64,000 bases of DNA from an uncultured Eudoraea sp. GTDB taxonomy: Bacteria > Bacteroidota > Bacteroidia > Flavobacteriales > Flavobacteriaceae. Location of the stretch: contig NZ_CAMYIP010000133.1 of the NCBI RefSeq assembly GCF_947258525.1, positions 18,932-82,931 of the forward strand. The letters are read 5' to 3'. The translations under genes and the position numbers were made by a program. Under the pieces are notes generated by a model that did no database searches, was not told the origin of the DNA, and saw only the letters and a list, made by a program, of their open reading frames with translations. Positions 46,595 through 54,644 of this stretch are shown here, piece by piece; the first letter of the stretch is position 1; each line of letters starts with the position of its first letter.

Positions 46595-47089
46595 ATGCAA
46601 GTAGAAAAACAAGAATGCTGCCCAAAATTTCATCCGGAAAAATGGAATAAAAAGACTTTCCATTGGGATCGTAAAAAATTTATTAAGGGTAGCGTGCCTA
46701 CTTTTTTTCATATCCCATTGCCTCCAATGATAGGTAAGAGAATTACCAACATGATGAATCTAGCAGAAGATTCCAAAAGTCTGTCAGACAACAGGGAAGA
46801 TATCCTGGTGTTATTTACAGACCCACATGCTTTTATGTCAGAGATCTATATTTCAGTGACAAATGAGGTCCCAAATGCAATTAACACAACACTCTCGGGC
46901 AACTATATTAGCAGGGTATTTGATGGTTCCTATAATGAGATCCCAAAATTTATAAAGCAAATGGATGGCTATTTACAAAAACGTAAAGAAGAGGCTGAAA
47001 GATATTATGTGCATTACGCATACTGCCCTAAATGTGCGAAAGAAGCAGGACATAACTTCATGGTACTATTCGCTCAATTAGAGAAATAG
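46595..47089 (+). CDS. Conserved protein with Cys-rich ends, function unknown
   Basis: A 164-residue soluble protein. It has a Cys pair near the start (QECCPKFHPEKWNKKTFHWDRKKFIKG) and a CPKCAKEAGHNFMVLFAQ motif near the end, suggesting a bound metal. Similar proteins are often labelled only 'hydrolase' in databases. It is fifth in the operon that begins at 44033. Confidence 0.7.
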   Translation: MQVEKQECCPKFHPEKWNKKTFHWDRKKFIKGSVPTFFHIPLPPMIGKRITNMMNLAEDSKSLSDNREDILVLFTDPHAFMSEIYISVTNEVPNAINTTLSGNYISRVFDGSYNEIPKFIKQMDGYLQKRKEEAERYYVHYAYCPKCAKEAGHNFMVLFAQLEK

Positions 47090-47119
47090 AGTAATGCAAT
47101 CAGGATAAATCATCGTATA

Positions 47120-47569
47120 ATGGAAAACAAAAAAGGATTTGGTTTTTGGGTGTTAATTATAGTGTCTATTGTTTTGGTCGTATTTTTAATCATAGGCCAA
47201 ACACTCTCTTTAATAGATTATGATTTAGCCTTAAGCCTGGGGTTGCAGGAATCAGAAAAAGAAATTGGCAAAGTTGGAATAGCATTTGCCAAAGGTTTTG
47301 CTTTCGGAGATACCATATTCTATGTCCCTTTACTCGTGTTTGGAATTCTGGGGCTACTTAAAGGTAAAAAATGGGGGACTTTTTTAATGCTTGGTGCCCT
47401 GGGAATCTCTGTTTATTGGCCCATAGTACATTTATATGCTATATATATTGATACTGAAGCGATTACCTTGGACCCGGAAAAATACATTTCCTTTCCCATT
47501 GTTTTAAGTTTAATCACCATTTATGGATTTTGGGGTAGCTACTATTTGTATAAAAATAGCGGGGATTAA
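47120..47569 (+). CDS. Small membrane protein with four helices
   Basis: A 149-residue protein with hydrophobic segments at about 6-28, 55-78, 83-105 and 120-143. No family is recognised. It begins 30 bp after the preceding gene and is the likely end of the operon. Confidence 0.65.
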   Translation: MENKKGFGFWVLIIVSIVLVVFLIIGQTLSLIDYDLALSLGLQESEKEIGKVGIAFAKGFAFGDTIFYVPLLVFGILGLLKGKKWGTFLMLGALGISVYWPIVHLYAIYIDTEAITLDPEKYISFPIVLSLITIYGFWGSYYLYKNSGD

Positions 47570-47709
47570 GGATCTAAAGATCAATCCCTGAATACCAGCT
47601 TATTTTTTTATTCAATAGGCCAATAGCGCTATTACTGCTGGCTTATACTTAATAGTGATTCACAGGAGAAAATTTTGACCTGCCTTTCAAAGTACCTGTA
47701 TATTTACAT

Positions 47710-48456
47710 TTAAGAATCTTCTTTCTTTGGAGTTTTAGGTAATACCTCTTCAGGGAATGGGAAGAGTATTGTAGAATTTTTCTCAGCTGCAATATTGGAT
47801 AAGGTCTGATATAACCTCAGCTTTATTGCCGAAGGCGATTTATCTATTTGCAAACCGGCTTCCAGCAATTTTCCGGCAGCCTGTTCTTCAGCCTGGGCCA
47901 AAATGATTCTTGCTCTTCTTGATCTTTCGGCTTCAGCCTGGTTAGCCATCATCCGTCTCATGTTTTCAGGCAGCTGAATATCTTTAATTTTGACATCCAT
48001 AATTTCTATCCCCCATTCGTGGGTTTCCTGCTCAACGATAGTCTTAATATTTTTACCCATTTCCTCGCGTTTGGACAAAATCGTATCCAGCTCTACTTTC
48101 CCGCAAACATCCCTCAATGCCGCTTGAGAAAGTTGTGTTATTGCAAAGGAAAATTCTTCGACCTCCAGAACCGCCTTTTCCGGATCATATATCTTAAAGA
48201 ATACCACCCCGTCTATACTGCAGGGAACGTTATCCTCTGTCATTACTTCCTGGGAAACAATATTAATGGTTATAACCCTTATATCTACAACTTGGATGGT
48301 GTCTACTATAGGTATAATCCACCTGAAACCAGGCATAAGAGTTTTCACATACTTTCCGAATCGAAATTTTAATGCTCGTTTATACTCAAAAACTATTCTA
48401 ATTCCTGCAAACAGAAAAAGCACAAATACAATGGTGAATACAAATAGTGGGTTCAT
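47710..48456 (-). CDS. Slipin (stomatin/SPFH family) membrane protein
   Basis: A 248-residue SPFH/Band 7 protein. One N-terminal membrane helix (FVFTIVFVLFLFAGIRIVF) precedes the SPFH domain (RALKFRFGKYVKTLMPGFRWIIPIVDTIQVVDIRV, then VDGVVFFKIYDPEKAV). A helical tail (MRRMMANQAEAERSRRARIILAQAEEQAAG) follows. Slipins organise membrane microdomains. No NfeD protease partner is next to it. I found no operator in the 247-bp gap before it. Confidence 0.92.
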   Translation of the reverse strand: MNPLFVFTIVFVLFLFAGIRIVFEYKRALKFRFGKYVKTLMPGFRWIIPIVDTIQVVDIRVITINIVSQEVMTEDNVPCSIDGVVFFKIYDPEKAVLEVEEFSFAITQLSQAALRDVCGKVELDTILSKREEMGKNIKTIVEQETHEWGIEIMDVKIKDIQLPENMRRMMANQAEAERSRRARIILAQAEEQAAGKLLEAGLQIDKSPSAIKLRLYQTLSNIAAEKNSTILFPFPEEVLPKTPKKEDS

Positions 48457-48703
48457 AGCAAATGTTTTAAGTTATTTTTAATTTTCTTATTGATAATTCT
48501 TAAGATCTAACTTTTTCTTCTTATTTACCTTTCCAAATTTTTACTCAGGAATTTTACCGCGAGAAAAAGTCCTTATACGGCTTGAAAAACGGCTCTTTTA
48601 AAGTTACAAAATATATGAGCCGGAACAAAACATTTAAGCTTCTAATAACAGTGATTTAGCGATCCTTTTTAATGTACCCAAAGACCGGATATTAAGAAAT
48701 TTA

Positions 48704-49369
48704 TTAGTGGCTCATCCTAATTTTCTCATTTTTATGTTTCAAATATTTGTAGAAGGAAATATCTAAAAAAGAAAACCATAGTATGAAGCAAATAAAGGTC
48801 ACTTTTTGGATAACAGGAAGGCTTCTTATAAAAGTTCCAGTTTCATAAATATAATAGTTAACCAAAAAGATAATCAGACATGCAATACCGAAATATACAA
48901 GTGAGAAATACTTGGCTTTGTAGAGCTCTATAAAACAACTGATAAAGGCAATCACTCCAAAAACTCCGGCTATACGCACTGTAATATCATGTGTCCCTGA
49001 TGTGAGAGACATTGTAATTACCAATGCCAGAAGCCCTGCCAGCCACATTACTACGACATTTACGCCTTTCTTCGAAAATAAACCCGGCAAAAAATACCAC
49101 AATAATATTAAACTTACACATAGTACCCCCAGTGAACCTCTCGCGAAGAAACGCGCGGGATTTATTTCCCCGTTTATCGCATTCCGGTCTAATAAATCGC
49201 AGAGATAATTGTTCCAAAAGTTGAATCCTTCCTGATCCATAACTACCCATGAACCTCCCGGATAGTTTAAGGCCGCCAAAATATACAGCACAACAAATAG
49301 ACCCATCCCGGCAAGAGGTAAGAGCAATACAGAAGGTTTAGGAACTACAGGAAGTATATTTATTTTCAT
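48704..49369 (-). CDS. Integral membrane protein, DUF998-like
   Basis: A 221-residue protein with about six hydrophobic segments. The pattern NYPGGSWVVMDQEGFNFWNNYLCDLLD at the first loop and MSLTSGTHDITVRIAGVFGVIAFISC are typical of DUF998-like proteins. No enzyme motif is seen. It is third after the zinc-ribbon and SRPBCC genes. Confidence 0.65.
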   Translation of the reverse strand: MKINILPVVPKPSVLLLPLAGMGLFVVLYILAALNYPGGSWVVMDQEGFNFWNNYLCDLLDRNAINGEINPARFFARGSLGVLCVSLILLWYFLPGLFSKKGVNVVVMWLAGLLALVITMSLTSGTHDITVRIAGVFGVIAFISCFIELYKAKYFSLVYFGIACLIIFLVNYYIYETGTFIRSLPVIQKVTFICFILWFSFLDISFYKYLKHKNEKIRMSH

Positions 49370-49416
49370 AAGCCTTTGATATTCCGAGTTAATAAAGAAC
49401 CTAAGGGAGAGAATGA

Positions 49417-50142
49417 CTATTGTGGATTAGTCCTGTATAAGTTCTCTGCTCTTCTTTTTATACCATAGCACATTTTTCTGTCCATAGCAAATACAACTGG
49501 TTCACCTAAGACTCCAAATAATAGACTGTTTTTAAGGGAAGGGCTGTAATCTACTCTATTCCTCGAGATAAATCTTGAGCTATGTTCATCGAGTGGTTCT
49601 ACCATCCATAGCCAACTTAGATGTAAATAGTTCATAGGTGATTCCAAAGCCTGATTGTAAACAGAATTTTTATTTAAATCATACCAATTTTCAATAGCCA
49701 GGGCTTTTCCATGTTCACAGATTACAATAGGATAAGCATCTTTTGGACCAAAAGGAATTAAATCACCTATTTTTGGTTGTTGAAATTCTGGCAAGATTTT
49801 ATCCGAATTATAGATTTGCAAGCCAAAAATATTTTCTAACGCCTCATAGCTATAAAAACCGCCTCTTCCCTGTCCTATTTGGGCAATCCATGGCCATACA
49901 CAACTTGCTGGGGCATTTATTTCTATGGCGTGAACGAATTCTGAACGTGGTTGTGGCACCAGATGATCTCCGGGAAATGTTGTATTGGCCTCCTTATGGC
50001 TTAACCCCCAGCGATCCCTTAACGGCTTAAAAATTAAGGTTAAATAGGCTGCAATAATAATGAGTATACCTTCTAACCCTTCCAGAACCTGAAGGGCAGT
50101 GAAGCGTGTTCTTCGTTGTTCATTAAGTGAAACTATTCCCAT
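49417..50142 (-). CDS. SRPBCC family protein with one N-terminal membrane helix
   Basis: A 241-residue protein with one hydrophobic segment (GILIIIAAYLTLIFKPL, about 29-46) and an SRPBCC/START-like domain (FVHAIEINAPASCVWPWIAQIGQGRGGFYSYEALENIFGLQIYN). This domain binds hydrophobic ligands. It lies 16 bp after the zinc-ribbon gene and 47 bp before the DUF998-like gene. Confidence 0.75.
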   Translation of the reverse strand: MGIVSLNEQRRTRFTALQVLEGLEGILIIIAAYLTLIFKPLRDRWGLSHKEANTTFPGDHLVPQPRSEFVHAIEINAPASCVWPWIAQIGQGRGGFYSYEALENIFGLQIYNSDKILPEFQQPKIGDLIPFGPKDAYPIVICEHGKALAIENWYDLNKNSVYNQALESPMNYLHLSWLWMVEPLDEHSSRFISRNRVDYSPSLKNSLLFGVLGEPVVFAMDRKMCYGIKRRAENLYRTNPQ

Positions 50143-50158
50143 CGATAGTTATTCAGTG

Positions 50159-50452
50159 TTATTCCTCCACATGTTTGGTCTTATGTGATTTCCGCCAACG
50201 CCTTAATTTCGGAAGTGTATTCCTGGCTAATTTGGATGCGGTAGCTTTTGACATTCCCAGTTTTTCCGCAATTCTAATATTCCTGGCCATTTTCTCCTCA
50301 AGGCTAATCCCTTTATCGGTAAACTCGCCTTCTTCGTAACAATGATGACAATACTCTGTATTTATACTACCATCCCTATCCGTCCCAAAATCTGTCATAT
50401 TCTTCATTGGCATACCACAACTCTGACAAATATTCTTTTCTGAAGTTTTCAT
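50159..50452 (-). CDS. Putative zinc-ribbon protein
   Basis: A 97-residue protein from the ATG at 50452 (MKTSEKNICQSCGMPM). Four cysteines in CQSCGMPMKNM...EYCHHCYEEGEF form a zinc ribbon; the rest is basic and helical (LGMSKATASKLARNTLPKLRRWRKSHK). Probably a small transcription or protein-binding factor. It heads an operon with the SRPBCC and DUF998-like genes and has an FNR-like promoter. Confidence 0.78.
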   Translation of the reverse strand: MKTSEKNICQSCGMPMKNMTDFGTDRDGSINTEYCHHCYEEGEFTDKGISLEEKMARNIRIAEKLGMSKATASKLARNTLPKLRRWRKSHKTKHVEE

Positions 50453-50478
50453 GATTATAATAATTTCATTTTCCTTTT

Positions 50479-50521
50479 GTAAGATAAAACTCATGAAATT
50501 ATTACAGTATGATATTTATCA
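50479..50521 (-). promoter_or_regulatory. FNR-like operator and -7 box of the zinc-ribbon operon
   Basis: Operator TGATATTTATCA at 50510-50521. On the minus strand TATCTTAC (50486-50479) begins exactly 23 bp later. The leader to the ATG at 50452 is about 23 nt. Confidence 0.65.
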
Positions 50522-50534
50522 GTTTAAGGTTATG

Positions 50535-51578
50535 TTAACCATATACATCACTTTTTTCAGACAATGAAAAACCAGTTTTCTCTGATAACACTTTCATTAA
50601 TTCCTGAGTGGTTGAAGCATCAATTAAATTAAGAGCCTCAACATTACAAAGTTTATTAACCATATTCACACCTGCCAGTGTATTGGACGCAATCCCGGTT
50701 ACAATGTCCGGTTTAATTTCGAAAGCTTTCATTAGTCCGAATACTGCATAAGGATCCGAAGCACTTAAAATTATGCATTTAACGTGTTCTCTTAATGCGT
50801 TAATTGCGAGATCTCCATTATAGGGCTCTAGAGGAGATGCACCTATCTCAATAATGGCTACATCGGCATTTTGATGCTGGACTCTGCTCAATAACTGATC
50901 TAACTTTGCCTTGTAAATGTGTGCCGGACAAATTGAAGACGGAAGTCCAACATCCACAAAATCCATAACCGCATTTGCGCCTACATCCTTAATGGCTAAG
51001 ATATCTTTATAACGTCCGGCGCCAGTTAACTTAGCACCTACAACATTGTATCCTGCAACCTTAAAAAGATTGGTGACAATTCTGGCAGAAGTAGTTTTCC
51101 CAGCAGACATAGATGTCCCTACAAAAAGGATTACCGGAGTGTTAAAAGGTAATGGCTCAACGGTTTCCACAAAATCATCCATTGTAACTTTTTTTCCATT
51201 CCTGACTACGTGGCCGGAATAATCTACCTCCATCATATTTGGTAAAAAAACAGATTTTGAGGTTAGTTTTCCCATTAAGCCACCTCCGGTTAAAACATTC
51301 ATTTTAAGGTCTGCTTTAACTTTTCGCCAAGTCCCCGTTGCTTCAAGAGTCGCAAAACGTTCTCCCAGAGCTCCAACCAAAGTCTCTCCTCCAATTACTC
51401 CCCGCATTCTTCCTGTTCTAAGCTCTAAATTTAATGTGTTGCCTCCTGGATCCAGAATCTTACTCACGACATAATCGCCGGTTTCCCAATGTTCCCTATC
51501 AAGTTTTTTAACATTGAATTCCTTTTCAGCTAAATCAGAAATTCTAGTTAGTGATGTATAAATGAATTGACGGTTCAT
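50535..51578 (-). CDS. DUF1611 family P-loop protein (DgcN-like)
   Basis: A 347-residue protein. A P-loop lies in the middle (FVGTSMSAGKTTSARIVTNLFKVAGYNVVGAKLTGAG) with a downstream VAIIEIGASPLEPYNG motif, which is the DUF1611 pattern. Some DUF1611 proteins (DgcN) work with epimerases in D-glutamate metabolism. The N-terminal 130 residues here form an extra beta-rich part. It follows the M20 peptidase by 5 bp. Confidence 0.75.
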   Translation of the reverse strand: MNRQFIYTSLTRISDLAEKEFNVKKLDREHWETGDYVVSKILDPGGNTLNLELRTGRMRGVIGGETLVGALGERFATLEATGTWRKVKADLKMNVLTGGGLMGKLTSKSVFLPNMMEVDYSGHVVRNGKKVTMDDFVETVEPLPFNTPVILFVGTSMSAGKTTSARIVTNLFKVAGYNVVGAKLTGAGRYKDILAIKDVGANAVMDFVDVGLPSSICPAHIYKAKLDQLLSRVQHQNADVAIIEIGASPLEPYNGDLAINALREHVKCIILSASDPYAVFGLMKAFEIKPDIVTGIASNTLAGVNMVNKLCNVEALNLIDASTTQELMKVLSEKTGFSLSEKSDVYG

Positions 51579-51583
51579 GATTC

Positions 51584-52750
51584 TTAATTTAAAGGTTCTA
51601 GTAATAACAAGAGTGTTAAAAGAGATGTTCTTTCAACAAGCTTGTTTTGTATAATATATTCATGCGTTGCATGTGCCCCATCTCCGGGAGTCCCCAGGCC
51701 ATCAAGAGTAGCGGTATACAAACTGGTTGTATTCGCATCTGAACCTCCCCCGGCGGTCGCTTCTTCAAGGTCCAGACCTAATTCTTGTCCCTGTTTTTTT
51801 GCCAATTTCCATAAATGCTGATTGCGCGGAGTTTTTTCCATTGGCGGTCTGCCTATACCACCTTCAATTTCCATTTCAACATCTTTATGTATCGGTTTTA
51901 ATTCTTTTATTTTTTTTGTTATCAGCTCCCCATCAGCTTCACGAAGAACTCTGACATCAATCACCGCTTTACTTGAAGGTGCAACCATATTGGGTGAGAT
52001 ACCTCCTTCAATCATACCCACATTTACAGTGATCCCATTTTCAAGATCATTCATAGCGTAAAGCTTCTGTACCTGTTGTGATAATTCTACTATTGCATTC
52101 ACCCCTTTTGTTGGGTCTAATCCGGCATGAGCAGCCTTCCCCCTAACAGTTATCGTAAAACGACCTAAACCTTTTCTCGCGGTTTTTAATTTTCCATTCA
52201 ATCCCAATGGTGGTTCCAAAACATAGGCCCTGTCTGCAAGTTTTGCCAATCTTTTAAGAGCATTGGTGGTCTCCCTGCTTCCTATTTCTTCATCAGAATT
52301 TATAAATACAACAGGTTCGACCTTTGGTGATATCTTCATCTCCCTGAGAGCCATTAGAGAAAAGACTATCTGCGTGATACCGGCTTTCATGTCATAAATA
52401 CCGGGGCCCTTAATTTTACCACCAGTATAAGTTAAAGGCATTTCTTCTATGGTCCCTAAGGGCCAAACTGTATCGCAATGACCTATCATAAGCTGAAATG
52501 GCAAATGTTTATTTCTGTTTTTAGATCTTGCATACAAGTACCCGCCCGTATTTTTACCTCTCACATGAATTACAAAATAACCCATTGCCAAAAATCTATC
52601 TTTCAAATATGCTAATATCTGGTGTTGTAAATTAATTTTATCAGAGGGAGATTCATAGCTTACCAATTCTTTTAAAAAAAGAATCATATCTTCTCTATGT
52701 GTCAAGAGATATTCCTGAGCCATGGCCACTATTTTATCCGGATTTTTCAT
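51584..52750 (-). CDS. M20 family zinc metallopeptidase
   Basis: A 388-residue cytoplasmic peptidase of the CPG2/ArgE group. Zinc ligands and catalytic residues are visible: MIGHCDTVWPLG, GPGIYDMKAGI, NSDEEIGS with Glu-Glu, and GGGSDANTTS near the end. It would release amino acids from acylated or dipeptide-like substrates. Its start overlaps the end of the flavin reductase gene by four bases. Confidence 0.92.
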   Translation of the reverse strand: MKNPDKIVAMAQEYLLTHREDMILFLKELVSYESPSDKINLQHQILAYLKDRFLAMGYFVIHVRGKNTGGYLYARSKNRNKHLPFQLMIGHCDTVWPLGTIEEMPLTYTGGKIKGPGIYDMKAGITQIVFSLMALREMKISPKVEPVVFINSDEEIGSRETTNALKRLAKLADRAYVLEPPLGLNGKLKTARKGLGRFTITVRGKAAHAGLDPTKGVNAIVELSQQVQKLYAMNDLENGITVNVGMIEGGISPNMVAPSSKAVIDVRVLREADGELITKKIKELKPIHKDVEMEIEGGIGRPPMEKTPRNQHLWKLAKKQGQELGLDLEEATAGGGSDANTTSLYTATLDGLGTPGDGAHATHEYIIQNKLVERTSLLTLLLLLEPLN

Positions 52751-53358
52751 CGCTTAAAATTTTTAGGGAATGGGAATCCGTTTGTTGCAGCAATCTTTGC
52801 AAACCTCCCAGGGGCAATATAGGCAAGTAAGGGGTTTTTTAATATTTGTTCCTGTTCATCCATTTCCGAAACTTTCATATAATCTTTATGCGCATAGGCA
52901 GCATTAATTTTCCCTGTTATAATACTATAATCATCAAAGCCATCAATGATTTTATGTAATCCGCATTCCAAATAAAAGTAAGCGTCAGCTATTATAGGCG
53001 CATCCATGGAGGGTGATTTTAAAACGGGTAGAGCATTAATTATCCCCTCGGACTTAGAAATCGATTCCGTTCGCGGACTGGCACTCAGAGAAGTAGAGAT
53101 AATTTGGTCGGGCATTGGAAAGCTAACAGTGAATTGCCCTGTTGCGAGTACGTTGCTAAAGGTATTGTGCCTTGAGGTACATACAAATCCAAAATAATTA
53201 CCAAATCCCAATGGGGTGGCCATATGTTTTGGTGCAAGATCATAGCCCTGTCTTTCCTTTGTTCCAATTACGACCAAAGGCGCAACAGTAAAAACCTGAT
53301 CCCAGATTGAAGTCATGTTATCCAGGAGTACATAGTTATCTTGCTTTAAAGTGTTCAT
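52747..53358 (-). CDS. Flavin reductase family protein
   Basis: A 203-residue FMN-binding split-barrel protein: TVAPLVVIGTKERQGYDLAPKHMATPLGFGNYFGFVCTSRHNTFSNVLATGQFTVSFPMPD. Such proteins reduce or use flavin with NAD(P)H. I prefer the ATG at 53358 because the promoter -7 box (53393-53386) lies upstream of it and the longer reading to 53460 would include the operator. It leads the operon with M20 and DUF1611 genes. Confidence 0.85.
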   Translation of the reverse strand: MNTLKQDNYVLLDNMTSIWDQVFTVAPLVVIGTKERQGYDLAPKHMATPLGFGNYFGFVCTSRHNTFSNVLATGQFTVSFPMPDQIISTSLSASPRTESISKSEGIINALPVLKSPSMDAPIIADAYFYLECGLHKIIDGFDDYSIITGKINAAYAHKDYMKVSEMDEQEQILKNPLLAYIAPGRFAKIAATNGFPFPKNFKR

Positions 53359-53385
53359 AAGAGATGATTTGAAGGGTACTACCTC

Positions 53386-53459
53386 TAAAATTACAAACCA
53401 TAGGATAAACAAGTAATGACCTTGGTCATTGCTAATATTACCATATCTAAATACTTTCA
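53386..53459. promoter_or_regulatory. One FNR-like operator serving two divergent promoters
   Basis: The palindrome TGACCTTGGTCA (53417-53428) has a -7 box at exactly 23 bp on each side. To the left, on the minus strand, TAATTTTA (53393-53386) serves the flavin reductase operon. To the right, on the plus strand, TACTTTCA (53452-53459) serves the site-2 protease gene. Confidence 0.75.
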
Positions 53460-53473
53460 TAAAAAACCAAAGG

Positions 53474-54571
53474 ATGAAAGGTGTATTGAAGCTTGGAAAA
53501 ATTGCCGGAATTAGACTAGAAGTACATTGGACCTTTACGCTTTTATTGATATGGATAGTTTTTCTTGATATTCAACGCGGCGGAACTACATATTCCGCCC
53601 TGATGAATATTGTTCTAATCTTGTTGCTCTTCTTTTGTGTAATACTGCATGAATTAGGCCATGCCCTAACTGCAAAGAGATTTAATATTAATACTAAAAA
53701 AATAACATTGCTTCCTATTGGAGGTGTGGCATCTTTAGAAAAAATGCCTGAAAAGCCAGGGCAAGAATTGATCGTAGCTTTGGCTGGGCCTGCTGTAAAT
53801 GTAATAATTGCAATATTGCTGTTTCTGATCGTACCTATGAAAAGCTATTTTGGCCTTGATGCGGACAGTTTGGGGCAGCTATTAGAAGCACCCAGGTTGG
53901 AGACTCTTTTATTTTATCTTTTCATCGCCAATGTAATGTTGGTAGTTTTTAATTTAATTCCTGCATTTCCTATGGACGGTGGCCGTGTCTTAAGAGCCTT
54001 GTTGGCATTTACAATGGATAGGGCCAGAGCTACCGAAATAGCTGCCGGATTAGGGCAGGCTTTGGCTGTGATATTTTTCATGCTAGGTCTATTTTTCAAT
54101 CCATTTCTAATATTAATTGCTCTCTTCATTTTTCTGGCCGCTTATAGTGAAAATCAAATGGTTAAACAGAAATCCCTAGTTGAAGGGCATTTTGTAAAGG
54201 AGGCCTTGCTAACTAATATTACGGTTTTACATCCAGACCATAGCCTTGAAGATGTTTTTGCAATAATACTATCCGGAACGGAAAAAGACTTTGTGGTTAC
54301 AGAAAATGAGAATATAGTTGGTGTTTTAAATCATAAAGAAATTATTAAAAATGCTAAAAATGGTTCAATTAAAGTAAGGTCAATTATGAACACAGAATTT
54401 AATTGTATGAACGGAAGCGATGAGCTAAAGGAATTCTTTAATTTAATCAATAAAGGGAAGCAACGCTTCTTTCCCGTAACTGACAACACCAACAAGCTTA
54501 TCGGTGCAATAGATGCATATAATGTAAGTGAATTCCTTATGCTTAAGACTAATTTTATTGCAAAGACATAA
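53474..54571 (+). CDS. Site-2 protease family protein with CBS domains
   Basis: A 365-residue intramembrane zinc protease (M50) from the ATG at 53474 (MKGVLKLGKIAGIRLEVHWTF). The zinc motif HELGH is at residues 59-63 and the third ligand is in FPMDGGRVLRALL (Asp168). About six helices are followed by a C-terminal CBS pair (HPDHSLEDVFAIILSGTEKDFVVTENENIVGVLNHKEI, then a second copy), which can sense adenine nucleotides. The substrate could be an anti-sigma factor or other membrane protein; none is identified. Confidence 0.9.
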   Translation: MKGVLKLGKIAGIRLEVHWTFTLLLIWIVFLDIQRGGTTYSALMNIVLILLLFFCVILHELGHALTAKRFNINTKKITLLPIGGVASLEKMPEKPGQELIVALAGPAVNVIIAILLFLIVPMKSYFGLDADSLGQLLEAPRLETLLFYLFIANVMLVVFNLIPAFPMDGGRVLRALLAFTMDRARATEIAAGLGQALAVIFFMLGLFFNPFLILIALFIFLAAYSENQMVKQKSLVEGHFVKEALLTNITVLHPDHSLEDVFAIILSGTEKDFVVTENENIVGVLNHKEIIKNAKNGSIKVRSIMNTEFNCMNGSDELKEFFNLINKGKQRFFPVTDNTNKLIGAIDAYNVSEFLMLKTNFIAKT

Positions 54572-54587
54572 ATAATCTTTTCCCTCC

Positions 54588-54630
54588 TGATCGTAATCAT
54601 TTCGACTTTCTACACCATTTAATAAATTGG
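54588..54630 (+). promoter_or_regulatory. FNR-like operator and -7 box of the baeRF-like gene
   Basis: Operator TGATCGTAATCA at 54588-54599, 23 bp, then TAAATTGG at 54623-54630 (7 of 8 positions of TAnnTTTG). The leader to the ATG at 54645 would be about 11 nt. Confidence 0.72.
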
Positions 54631-54644
54631 TAAAAATTAGAATT

